NCBI RefSeq assembly: GCF_014334015.1
Contig: NZ_CP060488.1
Coordinates: 3,182,501-3,246,500, forward strand
DNA: 64,000 nucleotides
Direction: 5' to 3'
Source of the DNA: Bacteroides sp. M10
Lineage (GTDB): Bacteria; Bacteroidota; Bacteroidia; Bacteroidales; Bacteroidaceae
Positions 9,141-18,326 of the stretch are shown here, one piece after another; the stretch's first letter is position 1; every line of letters begins with the position of its first letter. The notes below the pieces were generated by a model that ran no database searches, was not told the DNA's origin, and worked only from the letters and a program-made list of their open reading frames with translations. A program made the translations under genes and the position numbers.

Positions 9141-10313
9141 ATGAACTATAATTTTGATGAAATAATAAACCGTCATGGTACAGATTCCGTAAAATGGGAT
9201 GCAGTAGAGAATCGTTGGGGACGCAATGACCTGATTCCAATGTGGGTAGCTGATATGGATTTCCGCACAGCTCCTTTTGTCATAGAGGCTTTGAAAAAAC
9301 GCCTGGAACATGAAGTACTCGGATATACATTTGCTTGCAAAGAATGGTCGGAGTCTATTATTAACTGGGTGAAGGAGCGCCATGGTTGGGCGATTCGTGA
9401 AGAGATGTTGACTTTCACTCCCGGAATTGTTCGCGGCTTGGCTTTTGTGATCCACTGTTTTACGCAAAAAGGAGATAAGATAATGGTAATGCCCCCTGTT
9501 TATCATCCTTTCTTTTTAGTCGCTCAAAAGAATGAACGTGAAGTGGTATTCAGCCCGTTAGTCCTGAAAGATGAACAATATTATATTGATTTCGACCGCT
9601 TCCGTCAAGATATTCAAGGATGCAAATTGCTTATTCTAAGCAACCCTCATAACCCGGGTGGACGTGTATGGACCAAAGAGGAACTGTCTCAAATAGCCGA
9701 CATCTGCTATGAAAGCGGCACATTGGTTATCTCTGACGAGATTCATGCTGACTTAACGCTGCCTCCATACAAACATCCTACCTTTGCTTTGATTTCAGAG
9801 AAGGCACGGATGAACTCTCTTGTCTTTATGTCTCCCAGCAAAGCATTCAACATGCCGGGATTGGCTAGTTCTTATGCAATTATTGAGAACGACGAACTTC
9901 GTCACCGTTTCCAGACATATATGGAAGCAAGCGAGTTTAGCGAAGGACATCTCTTTGCTTATTTAAGTGTAGCAGCTGCTTACAGTCATGGAACAGAATG
10001 GCTGGACCAAGTGGTAGCATATATTAAAGGAAATGTGGATTTCACTGAAACGTATTTGAAAGAACATATTCCTGCTATCAAGATGATCCGTCCGCAAGCC
10101 TCTTACTTGATCTTCCTGGATTGCCGCGCATTGGGACTTAATCAGGAAGAACTGAATCGTCTTTTTGTAGAAGATGCTCATCTGGCGCTGAATGATGGAA
10201 CAACATTCGGTAAGGAAGGCGAGGGATTTATGCGGTTGAACGTTGCTTGTCCGCGTGCTACGCTGGAAAAAGCATTGAAACAGTTGGAGCAGGCTGTAAT
10301 GGATTTAAAATAG
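9141..10313 (+). CDS. PatB/MalY-type PLP-dependent C-S beta-lyase / aminotransferase
   Basis: It encodes 390 residues from the ATG at 9141. The frame is open back to 9009, but those 44 residues overlap the promoter and lack family similarity. The N-terminus MNYNFDEIINRHGTDSVKW and the motif PMWVADMDF are typical of the PatB/MalY subgroup of fold-type I PLP enzymes. SNPHNPGGRVW, SDEIHADL and SPSKAFNMPGL (Lys as the PLP Schiff base) are the cofactor-binding motifs. Family members cleave cystathionine or cysteine conjugates and act in the cytoplasm. It has its own promoter and lies between two PULs, with no evident functional link to either. Confidence 0.88.
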   Translation: MNYNFDEIINRHGTDSVKWDAVENRWGRNDLIPMWVADMDFRTAPFVIEALKKRLEHEVLGYTFACKEWSESIINWVKERHGWAIREEMLTFTPGIVRGLAFVIHCFTQKGDKIMVMPPVYHPFFLVAQKNEREVVFSPLVLKDEQYYIDFDRFRQDIQGCKLLILSNPHNPGGRVWTKEELSQIADICYESGTLVISDEIHADLTLPPYKHPTFALISEKARMNSLVFMSPSKAFNMPGLASSYAIIENDELRHRFQTYMEASEFSEGHLFAYLSVAAAYSHGTEWLDQVVAYIKGNVDFTETYLKEHIPAIKMIRPQASYLIFLDCRALGLNQEELNRLFVEDAHLALNDGTTFGKEGEGFMRLNVACPRATLEKALKQLEQAVMDLK

Positions 10314-10455
10314 TCTTTTAAGTCCATTCCCCGGTTCGGAAATAGAATCAATCCGTTCAGGGGATGAGGCTATATTTCCTGTCTCACTCTTGCTTTTTAC
10401 TATTTAATTTTGTATCTTTAGTGCTTCTCATCTTCCCAAAGACAGGTAATCATAT

Positions 10456-10609
10456 TACAAAGTGACCAATATCATCTTATAAGGTGATATTGGTCACTTT
10501 GCAATGTGCCTATTGTCCCATTGTAACGGGACGACTTACCGACTGCATAAAAAACTACTAATCTCTGCACTGAAAACCCTTAATCTTTGCACTGAAAAGT
10601 CTTAAGTAC
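10456..10609. repeat. Degenerate array with 22-base period in a convergent intergenic gap
   Basis: The 346-base gap between two convergent genes contains about seven consecutive 22-base units. Most start TGCA or TGTA (10500, 10522, 10544, 10566, 10588). The clearest pair, 10559-10580 and 10581-10602, agrees at 19 of 22 positions (shared core TGCACTGAAAA). The first two units (10458-10501) are reverse complements of each other and form a hairpin: 17-base perfect arms at 10458-10474 and 10485-10501, 10-base centre. The hairpin could act as a bidirectional terminator. The rest of the gap shows nothing else. Confidence 0.6.
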
Positions 10610-10659
10610 AAGATTGAAAAAATAGTTTGTTGCGGTATGATGATATGACAATGCCTCAA

Positions 10660-13425
10660 CTATGGCATCACATTTACCGGAATCAGCCGTACCTCACTAT
10701 TCAAGCCGGAGGGCAATGGACTCCAATGTCCATAATTGGCCGGACGATAGTTCAAATCAACAATATTGATTTCTTTGAATTTGCGCCACTGCACTCCCTG
10801 CCTGTCTAGTTCTGCAATTCGATTCGCAGGGAGATTCGTGACTTCTATCTCGATGTGGTTTTTTCCGGGTTTTAAGAATTGGCCTACCTTTAGTTGATAA
10901 GGCACTGCCCATGCGCATCCCGCTTCCTGTCCGTTGATGCGGACACGGGCACTTTCGCGTACATCTCCCAAATCAAGAATCCAGTCGTCAGCCTGCAAAG
11001 CCGGCAATTCGATGTCTAAGGAATAAACACCGGTTCCCATGTTCGTTTGGGCTGTCGGATGATCGATATGGGTCCATGAACAGGGGCGATCTATATCAAA
11101 TGTCCCTTGAATTTCCGGTTTGCTTTCGGCGAAGTGTAGCTTCCAACCATGATCCAGACGAAGACTGAAAGGTTGCTCTTTGACATACTTCCACGGTTTG
11201 GATGCCTGCAAAGGTTGCTGATATGTTTGCAGAATGATCGATTCACCGGATTTTAATTGTAGATAGACTTGTGTTTTTCCGTCTGCCTGTCTTACTTTAG
11301 CTTCACCACATTCTCCGGTCATGGGATTGAAGAGAGCGGCTGCGGCTGCATTCGTTCCCAATGTGATCCAACCGTCCACTCCTTTGTTTTGCAAGGAAGA
11401 GATGAAATAGTGGTGTCCCGTATCATTCACTCTCCGGATCGCTTGTAGTCCGAATTTGGTTTTCATTTCTTCGGGAGAAATATTGCAGCTGGCCAATGTG
11501 CGTGCATAATCCGTTCCTGTGATAATCTTCCCCTTTCCGATTGGAGTTACGGTTGTTTCCGAGAAAGAAACAGCCGGAAGTTGCCCGAGCGTACGCTGGT
11601 AACTTTGGCGTTTTTGTTCTAACTGACCGTATCCCGGTACATCTGTCGGATAATTTTCGAGGAATACGATAGTAGCTCCCTGTTTGGCAAGTTCATAAAG
11701 ATGTGCCAATACATCACTCGGCATTAGGTGCGCAGCAGGCACTACCAACGCTTTGTAGCCCGTTCCGCCCGAAGTAACCAACTGTCCGTCTTTGAAACGT
11801 GTACTGCGAATAAAGTTATCGGAAATATAATCCCCGTCATACCCGCTGTTGTTGATGCGATGGATAGCGTCGATAAACTTAGGAGCCAGTTTATCCATGT
11901 GGTGTATCGTGAATAATAACAATTGTCCCGGCTGCTCATTCCACATATCATATACCGGAAGATAAATCAGGAAATCATTATCCGGCCGTCCCATTTGCAG
12001 AAAACTCTGGCAACGGGTGATATAGTTGAAGAACGAAGGAGCATCACGCCAAATACTGTTTGTCGGACTCATATTGATAGAAGCGTAGAACAACCATCCG
12101 GGCCATTCGGCTTCTTTCGGAGAATACGGAGTGCCGTGGAAAAACATGTGATTGACACCGGAAACAAACATCAGATCCATATCCGGTTTGCATTGCGATA
12201 AAGAAGTGCGGAAATGCTCGGTCAGCCACGTGAATGTTTCGGAAGAAGTGTACGTCTTTCCTGCAATATGAGCACCTGAAGAAGCATATTTCAGCATAGA
12301 CAGGTCTGAATCATTCTTTTTAGTTAAAGAGTCCTGACGCAGTCCTTCGATATGGAATTGCGACAGTCCGAAACCCTCACATTCGGGAATATCCACGGCA
12401 GCATAAATATCAATCAGATTGCCGGGCGAACCATGTGCCTGGTTGCGGGTGATACTGCCGTTCTTATGTGCCCAGTCCGTCCACTGGCAGGTAAAGTTTT
12501 CCAATAACAAATCGGAAATCGTTTCCCGGTAATCGGATACAATACGTCTGCTGACTTCCGGACGACTTTCGTCCAGAAATTCGGGGAAATGTTCTTCCAG
12601 TTTGTATCCCCGGCGACGGGCGAATTGTTCCAGGAAATCGTCTGTCCAATCTGCCTGATACACTTCGTAAGAGTCGTTGAAGAATGTATGGGGATAGCTC
12701 GTCTTGCTGCTTTTGAAAGCACGGTCAAAACGGGAAAGATAGTTCTTTACAGCTTTCTTTGAGAGATGGTTCATTACATATCCCTCACCTCCGGGAGCGG
12801 CACGTTTCACTTTCTGTCGTGTCTTACCGATATAAAGAGCTACGATTTTCCATTTGCCCGCAGGTGCTTTCCATTGTAGCTTGTCTTTTTTTACGTGGGC
12901 GGTCAGGTTGATACATTTACCTTTCTCATCGTAAGCCATCACCCGGCTTAGTACGGAATAAGCCTGCTGTTTAGGGTCGGTCACGTTGATATCTTGTTCA
13001 ATCTCTTTGCCTCCCTCTAGGTTGTATGTCTGGAAGATAGCCTTAGTGGCTGCATCTTCAATACTGACTTCCGGTCCGCCGAAAGGCCATCCGGTTCCGG
13101 TATTCATGTCAATCTCGATACCGGTACGCTTTCCTTCCGCCTGTGTATGTTTGAGAACTTCCATCCAGCGGGGAGAGAGAAATTGAATTTCATTCGCATC
13201 ATTGCCTTGCACACCGTAGATGGGAGTAATTTCTATCGCCCCCATTCCGGTGCGTGCATATTCTTCCAGATTGTATGTCAGGTTCTTTTCGTCTACGGCA
13301 CTTCCCAGCCACCACCATCTGGCACCGGGACGTGCTTCCACCGGAGCATCCGGCCATTGCTGTGCTTGCATTACTCCACCTGCGGCAAGCAGGCAAAGGA
13401 CTATCCATTGTCTTTTATTCATCAT
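10660..13425 (-). CDS. GH106-family alpha-L-rhamnosidase
   Basis: This 921-residue protein has a signal peptide ending near residue 22 (GVMQAQ). The segment RPGARWWWLGSAVD at about residues 32-45, followed by EYARTGMGAIEITPIYGV, is typical of GH106 enzymes, which release terminal alpha-L-rhamnose from RG-type pectins. The last 150 residues or so resemble a galactose-binding-type beta-sandwich (DLGDVRESARVRINGQEAG, GKNHIEIEVTNLPANR). It is probably periplasmic. Its start overlaps the stop of the upstream GH28 by 4 bases (ATGA), so the two are translationally coupled. It is the last gene of the minus-strand operon that starts with the GH2. Confidence 0.85.
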   Translation of the reverse strand: MMNKRQWIVLCLLAAGGVMQAQQWPDAPVEARPGARWWWLGSAVDEKNLTYNLEEYARTGMGAIEITPIYGVQGNDANEIQFLSPRWMEVLKHTQAEGKRTGIEIDMNTGTGWPFGGPEVSIEDAATKAIFQTYNLEGGKEIEQDINVTDPKQQAYSVLSRVMAYDEKGKCINLTAHVKKDKLQWKAPAGKWKIVALYIGKTRQKVKRAAPGGEGYVMNHLSKKAVKNYLSRFDRAFKSSKTSYPHTFFNDSYEVYQADWTDDFLEQFARRRGYKLEEHFPEFLDESRPEVSRRIVSDYRETISDLLLENFTCQWTDWAHKNGSITRNQAHGSPGNLIDIYAAVDIPECEGFGLSQFHIEGLRQDSLTKKNDSDLSMLKYASSGAHIAGKTYTSSETFTWLTEHFRTSLSQCKPDMDLMFVSGVNHMFFHGTPYSPKEAEWPGWLFYASINMSPTNSIWRDAPSFFNYITRCQSFLQMGRPDNDFLIYLPVYDMWNEQPGQLLLFTIHHMDKLAPKFIDAIHRINNSGYDGDYISDNFIRSTRFKDGQLVTSGGTGYKALVVPAAHLMPSDVLAHLYELAKQGATIVFLENYPTDVPGYGQLEQKRQSYQRTLGQLPAVSFSETTVTPIGKGKIITGTDYARTLASCNISPEEMKTKFGLQAIRRVNDTGHHYFISSLQNKGVDGWITLGTNAAAAALFNPMTGECGEAKVRQADGKTQVYLQLKSGESIILQTYQQPLQASKPWKYVKEQPFSLRLDHGWKLHFAESKPEIQGTFDIDRPCSWTHIDHPTAQTNMGTGVYSLDIELPALQADDWILDLGDVRESARVRINGQEAGCAWAVPYQLKVGQFLKPGKNHIEIEVTNLPANRIAELDRQGVQWRKFKEINIVDLNYRPANYGHWSPLPSGLNSEVRLIPVNVMP

Positions 13426-14825
13426 TCTTTCGGCGTATTATAATATTCTATGTTTTCTGTATCATCGGTAACAAAGAGTGGCCGTCCGTCCGGCTGTTCA
13501 AAGTGGAAACGAACACCGTCGAAGGTAATATTCCGTGCATGACGGATATAAAATCCTTTAGCTGGAATCGTGCCGAACATCCACGGTTCGGGATATACTT
13601 TTTCCTGTTCGGGCGGAACTCGTTTACCATCTTCTTCGCTGTACCCACCTTTATAATAGAGGTGAATATTACGCAAAGTCACATCCTCGATACAGGCTCC
13701 CGGTACGCCGCTGATGATAGAAGCATACCGGCTGTCGGCACTCCATACATTGATATCGCTGATAAGAATACGTTTCATGGTGCCCACAGGAGTGCCTTCA
13801 GGACTGCGCATACGTGCGCCCAACCGGAGGAAAATAGGTGCGTTGACTATATTTCTCATTGTAATATTACTGATTACAATATCTTCCAGATGTCCTCCGT
13901 CTACCGTTTCCAATGCCAATCCACGGCAATGTTCAAAGATACAGTTCGTAATCGCAATATTGCGGAAGCCTCCACTACTTTCTGTGCCGAGTTTGATGCG
14001 TCCTGTACGGAAACCATGATCGGGAGCCTGCGGTTCGTCCAACTGCCAAGTGCCATCCATTACACTGCCTTTGTCAAAGCCGCTGACATAACAATCACTG
14101 ATCGTCACATTTTCCGTATCTTGGAAGCGTCCTAATCCATAAGAGGCTTTCAATACAATGGCATCATCCCAGGGGGAGTTCACCGTGCATTGGCTGATAC
14201 GTACGTTCCGGCAGCAATCAATATCGAAGCCATCCCGGTTGGTGTCTACTTTCAGATTCAGAATCGTCAGATGATCCACTCCGGTAGCCAACAGGGCAAA
14301 ATGCCCGCAATGCAGCATGGATAAATCTTTCAGGATCACATTTCTGCAATCTTTCAGGCTGATAGCCTTATTGCCTACCCCCGGCAGACGGCTCTCTTCA
14401 CGGGTCAAGCCTTTGCCGTAGATTAAGCCGGGACCACTGATCGTAATATTCTCCAGTCCGATTCCCCAAATTAAAGAGTTTTTCCAATGGCTGTGACCGA
14501 AATCCTGATACTTATTATGTTCATTCGGTTCGGCGGTATCATATCCTTCCTCTTTTCCGGGAAAGGCGGCAATGATACGGGTGCCCTGTTCCAAATAGAT
14601 ATGAATGTTGCTTTTTAACCGGATGGAATAACACGCATATTCTCCCGCAGGTAGATATACTGTGCCTCCTCCGGCCTGTGCGGCCGCTTCAATTGCACGA
14701 TTGATGGCAGGCGAATCAATCGTTTTCCCATCCGCTTTGGCTCCGAAGTCCATTACATTATAAATGGCTGCATGTAGATAGATGCAACCTATTAACAGAC
14801 TGAATAATAAATAGATCCTTTTCAT
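13422..14825 (-). CDS. GH28-family polygalacturonase / rhamnogalacturonan hydrolase
   Basis: This 467-residue protein has a signal peptide ending near residue 19 and a right-handed beta-helix. The GH28 acidic motifs are seen at about residues 195-200 (NRDGFD) and 216-220 (PWDDA), with [12 protein letters not shown] further on. Members hydrolyse alpha-GalA linkages in homogalacturonan or RG-I. The canonical GHG motif is not obvious, which is common among exo-acting bacterial members. The start overlaps the preceding gene by 4 bases, and the stop overlaps the GH106 start by 4 bases. In this operon RG-I or its branched oligosaccharides are the likely substrate. Confidence 0.87.
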   Translation of the reverse strand: MKRIYLLFSLLIGCIYLHAAIYNVMDFGAKADGKTIDSPAINRAIEAAAQAGGGTVYLPAGEYACYSIRLKSNIHIYLEQGTRIIAAFPGKEEGYDTAEPNEHNKYQDFGHSHWKNSLIWGIGLENITISGPGLIYGKGLTREESRLPGVGNKAISLKDCRNVILKDLSMLHCGHFALLATGVDHLTILNLKVDTNRDGFDIDCCRNVRISQCTVNSPWDDAIVLKASYGLGRFQDTENVTISDCYVSGFDKGSVMDGTWQLDEPQAPDHGFRTGRIKLGTESSGGFRNIAITNCIFEHCRGLALETVDGGHLEDIVISNITMRNIVNAPIFLRLGARMRSPEGTPVGTMKRILISDINVWSADSRYASIISGVPGACIEDVTLRNIHLYYKGGYSEEDGKRVPPEQEKVYPEPWMFGTIPAKGFYIRHARNITFDGVRFHFEQPDGRPLFVTDDTENIEYYNTPKE

Positions 14826-15424
14826 TTTTTGTCGATTTTGGCAAAAATATCCGGTAACATATAGTAGTTGTAATCCGCTTTTTCATTCTGTTCGTAGAAA
14901 CAGAAGTAAAGCCGGAAAGGCTTGCTTCCTTCGTTTCGCGAAGAAGCCGGGGAGAGACTGCAACGTCCGGCCAGTACAGGGCGGTCGGTTCGTTTGCCTG
15001 ATTCGTAAAGCATCAGGGGAGTTGCATCCTTATGTCCGTCACTCAAGCGAATATCATCGGTAGGAGTGACAGCCTGCAGCGTCCGTAATTGCATACTTTC
15101 TCCGTAGTAGCAAGTGAAGGCTTGTCCCTCCACGCTGAATACATTGATGTCCGAATCCGGTTGGCAATCGCCGAAACTCCAAAATAGGGCATCGGCTTCC
15201 GGAGCAGAGGCGACTTCTACTTCCAGAATAAATCCACGACTATCGGGCAGTGCTTTCCATTGGAAGGATACTCCCTGTATCTTTTCTTTAGGTTTTAGCC
15301 AGTGGCTTTCATTTCCTTTTGATATGCCCAACCGGAAAGTGCCGGCAGGTGGCGTCAGTGCTTGTGCTTGCGCATCAATGAGCAAGATTCCCAGCAGTAC
15401 GATGGTCAGGAGATGTCTTAACAT
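14822..15424 (-). CDS. Small exported protein of unknown function, possibly DUF4450-related
   Basis: This 200-residue protein has a signal peptide ([20 protein letters not shown]). The mature part looks all-beta, with a stretch ([20 protein letters not shown]) that reminds me of the beta-sandwich region of the much larger DUF4450 proteins. That resemblance is from memory and weak. The gene sits between two GH28 genes: its first 50 bases overlap the end of the upstream GH28, and its stop overlaps the next GH28 start by 4 bases. It may bind sugar or be a remnant of a larger protein. I do not assign a function. Confidence 0.7.
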   Translation of the reverse strand: MLRHLLTIVLLGILLIDAQAQALTPPAGTFRLGISKGNESHWLKPKEKIQGVSFQWKALPDSRGFILEVEVASAPEADALFWSFGDCQPDSDINVFSVEGQAFTCYYGESMQLRTLQAVTPTDDIRLSDGHKDATPLMLYESGKRTDRPVLAGRCSLSPASSRNEGSKPFRLYFCFYEQNEKADYNYYMLPDIFAKIDKK

Positions 15425-16910
15425 AGTTGAAGTTGATATTACTTTGTTCGTTCTCTTTTAGTTCAATGACATTCTTTTCTTCTGTCTTTAATGTAATTTC
15501 AGACAAGTTGAAATTCTTCGTATAGCAGATTTTGCCCGGTTTGTCGGTCTGCGCTTCGATGGCATAAAGATAGAAATTTTCCAGACGTAACGAGTCATTC
15601 CATCCCGAAGCGGAGATAAATTCGTCCACATTTTCCGCTTTTACCTTTGATACGTAGACATTGCGGAAACGCGGATAACCTTTTTCGGGAGGCGTTACCG
15701 GAGTCAGCATGATTCTCCAGTGTTCCGGGATTTCTTTCCCTTCATACTCTTTGGGTAAAGTGCTGTAACTGTAACTGGGGTTCCAGTTCAAGTCTGCCGC
15801 CAGCACGTGACGGACGTTTTCCGCTTTTACTTCGGTCATATAAATGTTTTCGATTGTCCCTCCACGGTTCATGGCGCTTTTCAACCGCAGCACGGCGGAG
15901 GTGCCGATTGCTTCCAGATTATATCCCAATACATTCCGTATGCTACCGGAAGTTTCGCTTCCGCAGGTGATAAGTCCGGCACCTTTGCGGGCGATGCAAT
16001 TGCGTATGACCACATTTTCCGTAGGAAGGTTCACCCGCAGTCCGTCTGCATCCCGTCCCGATTTGATACAGATATTATCATCGTTACAGTCTACATCGCA
16101 GTTTTCGACCAAGATATTGCAGGAAGAATCAATGTCGATACCGTCCGTGCTCGGACCGTGTCCACCTATATTGTTGTTGATGGTCAATCCGTCTATCGTG
16201 CAATAATCGGAGTAAAGAATCTGACATCCCCAAAAACCGGTACGCATCAGGGTAAATCCTTTCAATGTAATGTCCGAGCTACGTTCTATGAGGATGCCCC
16301 GTACCCGTTTGCAGTCATAATCCACAATCCAGCGCAATCCTTTTGCTTCGTATTCTTTCCGCATTTCCCAATATTTATCCCAAAATACTTTTCCCCGGCA
16401 GTCCAGCGTTCCTTCTCCGCTGACGGAAGCGTTCTTTTCATTGACAATGTTGATAACTGCCGCGGGCCATGTCATCTCGATTCCTGCAATCCGTGAGCGG
16501 AATTCGGGATAATGATGAATGTAAGGGCTGGCCAGTAAAGTCACCCCTTTGTCCAGTTGCAGGTTGACACCGCTTTTTATGAACAGTGCGCCAGTCTGAT
16601 AATATCCCGGCTGAAAAACTACCGTTCCTCCACCGATGACGGCACAACTGTCAATTGCTTTCTGGATAGCTTCCGTGCTAAGCACCGTGCTGTCTGCTAC
16701 TGCGCCAAAAGAATTAGCGGATAAAATTACATGGTTTCCGGGCATTTGCCGGCTGCCTACACTATCGGCCCATGACAAATCCGGTTGTTGCGGTACTTGC
16801 CCCCATTCGAAGCTGTTGTTTCCTGCCTGTTTAGCCGTTGGGGTGGCGCAAGCTGCTGTCAAAAGTGTGCCTGCCAATAGGAACAGGGGAAAGATGCTTT
16901 TGGTTTTCAT
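15375..16910 (-). CDS. GH28-family pectin hydrolase, lipoprotein
   Basis: This 511-residue protein has a lipobox TAA-C near residue 20, so it is probably membrane anchored. A GH28 beta-helix follows. STDGID near residue 255 and [10 protein letters not shown] near residue 277 supply the catalytic aspartates, and [13 protein letters not shown] is the next conserved loop. The family hydrolyses GalA-containing backbones. The last 17 codons overlap the signal peptide of the downstream gene in another frame, which is unusually long for this operon. The tail after NFNYVK could be a recent extension. Confidence 0.87.
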   Translation of the reverse strand: MKTKSIFPLFLLAGTLLTAACATPTAKQAGNNSFEWGQVPQQPDLSWADSVGSRQMPGNHVILSANSFGAVADSTVLSTEAIQKAIDSCAVIGGGTVVFQPGYYQTGALFIKSGVNLQLDKGVTLLASPYIHHYPEFRSRIAGIEMTWPAAVINIVNEKNASVSGEGTLDCRGKVFWDKYWEMRKEYEAKGLRWIVDYDCKRVRGILIERSSDITLKGFTLMRTGFWGCQILYSDYCTIDGLTINNNIGGHGPSTDGIDIDSSCNILVENCDVDCNDDNICIKSGRDADGLRVNLPTENVVIRNCIARKGAGLITCGSETSGSIRNVLGYNLEAIGTSAVLRLKSAMNRGGTIENIYMTEVKAENVRHVLAADLNWNPSYSYSTLPKEYEGKEIPEHWRIMLTPVTPPEKGYPRFRNVYVSKVKAENVDEFISASGWNDSLRLENFYLYAIEAQTDKPGKICYTKNFNLSEITLKTEEKNVIELKENEQSNINFNYVKTSPDHRTAGNLAH

Positions 16911-16958
16911 ATTTATCTAATGCCTGATTCTTAATACTTAATACCTACTACTTATCTC

Positions 16959-18197
16959 TTAATTTCCGTCCGGTTTTTCAATTTCCGTGAATGGTGATTC
17001 GTTCCAGTGGAAACCATTTACATCGTCCGGCTGTGCCGGATTATAGGACGGGTCTATTTTCAGGTGTTTAGCCAGTTCCGGTACGGCTTTCTTCATTCCT
17101 TCAATCACACATTGGGCTATTTGATAGGCTCCGTATGGATTGAAGTGGGTGTTATCCTCAAAAGCTTTGGTCTGTCCCGGATAAGTGCCTGCCGGATAGT
17201 GTACGAAAGCACGTTTCGACGTTTCTGTTCCCAAAGCTTCATAAAGCGTACGGGTCATCTCGTTGAGGTCGATCAACGGAACATTTTCTTTAGCTGCCAG
17301 CCAGCGCATGGCTTCCGGATAATCTTCGTGTGTGTCACGGATATGTCCGGTTGCGTCGAAACTCCGGCGTTGGGTGGGAGTGACCAGTACGGGGTATGCT
17401 CCCCGTGCACGAGCTTCATCAATAAATGTTTTCAGGCTGGTCATAAAAGAGTAATAAGCTCCTTTGCCCGGTCCTTTTTGCTTTTGGTCGTTATGCCCGA
17501 ATTCCATGAAAAGATAATCTCCTTTCTTTATCTGGCTCAATGCTTTTTTCAAACGTCCTGCGGCAATAAACGTATTGGCTGATTCGCCCGATTCCGCATA
17601 ATTGGCGATACAAACGTCCGTACCGAAAAAATGAGGTATCATTTGTCCCCAGCTTGCCCATGGCTCGTTGTCCTGGTCGACTACGGTACTGTTACCGCAT
17701 AGAAAAACGGTAATCACCGACGGATCGGCAGGCTCGATGCTGATACTCTGGCATACGGGTGCATCGCCGTTAAATTCCAGCGTCAGTTTATCGTCCCAGT
17801 TCAGTTTGGCTTTTTCGCGGGGTTTGATACGTACGGATTCTTTTTCGGAAATGCGGGGGTTGCGTTTGTTGATGATAAATGTTTCATCTACGAATTGTCC
17901 CTTTTTAGTAGCGAGGTTATCAATGAACAGTCGGCGTGATTCGCCTCTTACTGTTGTCACCCCTGCCTGTTTCTTGCTTCCCAGGCGAACGGTTACTTGA
18001 TAGTTACCGTCCGGCACGCGGACAGAAAAGAAGAAGGGTGCCTTGCTGCCTTTTTCGGGAGTAGCGACGAGATCATATCCATATCCCGTCTCCTCACTGT
18101 AGCGGGGAGCATCTGCCAACTGGTATGTTTGGGCTTTCTCCTGTGCATTGACACTTGCCGTAGCTAAGAGTAGCAAGCCTATGATCGTAGTTTTCAT
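16959..18197 (-). CDS. CE12-type rhamnogalacturonan acetylesterase with N-terminal beta-sandwich
   Basis: This 412-residue protein has a signal peptide to about residue 18 (ASVNAQ). An N-terminal beta-sandwich (about 22-160) of the kind found before YesT-like esterases is followed by an SGNH hydrolase domain. Its blocks are FLCGNSTVVDQ near residue 167 (Ser nucleophile), GESANTF, EFGHNDQK near 234 and DNTHFNPYGA near 347 (Asp/His). CE12 enzymes remove acetyl groups from RG-I GalA and so expose the backbone to lyases and hydrolases. It is co-transcribed with the GH28 genes downstream. Confidence 0.87.
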   Translation of the reverse strand: MKTTIIGLLLLATASVNAQEKAQTYQLADAPRYSEETGYGYDLVATPEKGSKAPFFFSVRVPDGNYQVTVRLGSKKQAGVTTVRGESRRLFIDNLATKKGQFVDETFIINKRNPRISEKESVRIKPREKAKLNWDDKLTLEFNGDAPVCQSISIEPADPSVITVFLCGNSTVVDQDNEPWASWGQMIPHFFGTDVCIANYAESGESANTFIAAGRLKKALSQIKKGDYLFMEFGHNDQKQKGPGKGAYYSFMTSLKTFIDEARARGAYPVLVTPTQRRSFDATGHIRDTHEDYPEAMRWLAAKENVPLIDLNEMTRTLYEALGTETSKRAFVHYPAGTYPGQTKAFEDNTHFNPYGAYQIAQCVIEGMKKAVPELAKHLKIDPSYNPAQPDDVNGFHWNESPFTEIEKPDGN

Positions 18198-18234
18198 GTA
18201 AAATGATATTTAATGTATATTGTTTATGGAATTT

Positions 18235-18314
18235 AGGCACGGATTACACGGATTTCACGGTTTTTAGAATTACGCTTTTATAAAGCAACAGCGTAATCCG
18301 TGTAATTCGTGCCT
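18235..18314. repeat. Intergenic inverted repeat (dispersed-type element)
   Basis: AGGCACGGATTACACGGATT at 18235-18254 is mirrored at 18295-18314 with 19 of 20 bases matching. A second stem lies inside it: ATTACGCT at 18268-18275 with AGCGTAAT at 18290-18297. It lies between GH2 and CE12 genes on the same strand, so it is transcribed as a large hairpin. Similar 'cacggattacacgg' intergenic repeats occur in many Bacteroides genomes as far as I recall. It may tune the message level of the genes downstream. Confidence 0.6.
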
Positions 18315-18326
18315 GATAATTCCCAT

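Noticed and set aside
13254..14135. 293-residue reading frame on the plus strand
   Set aside because: It is antisense to the well-supported GH28 and GH106 genes and has no signal peptide or recognisable motif.
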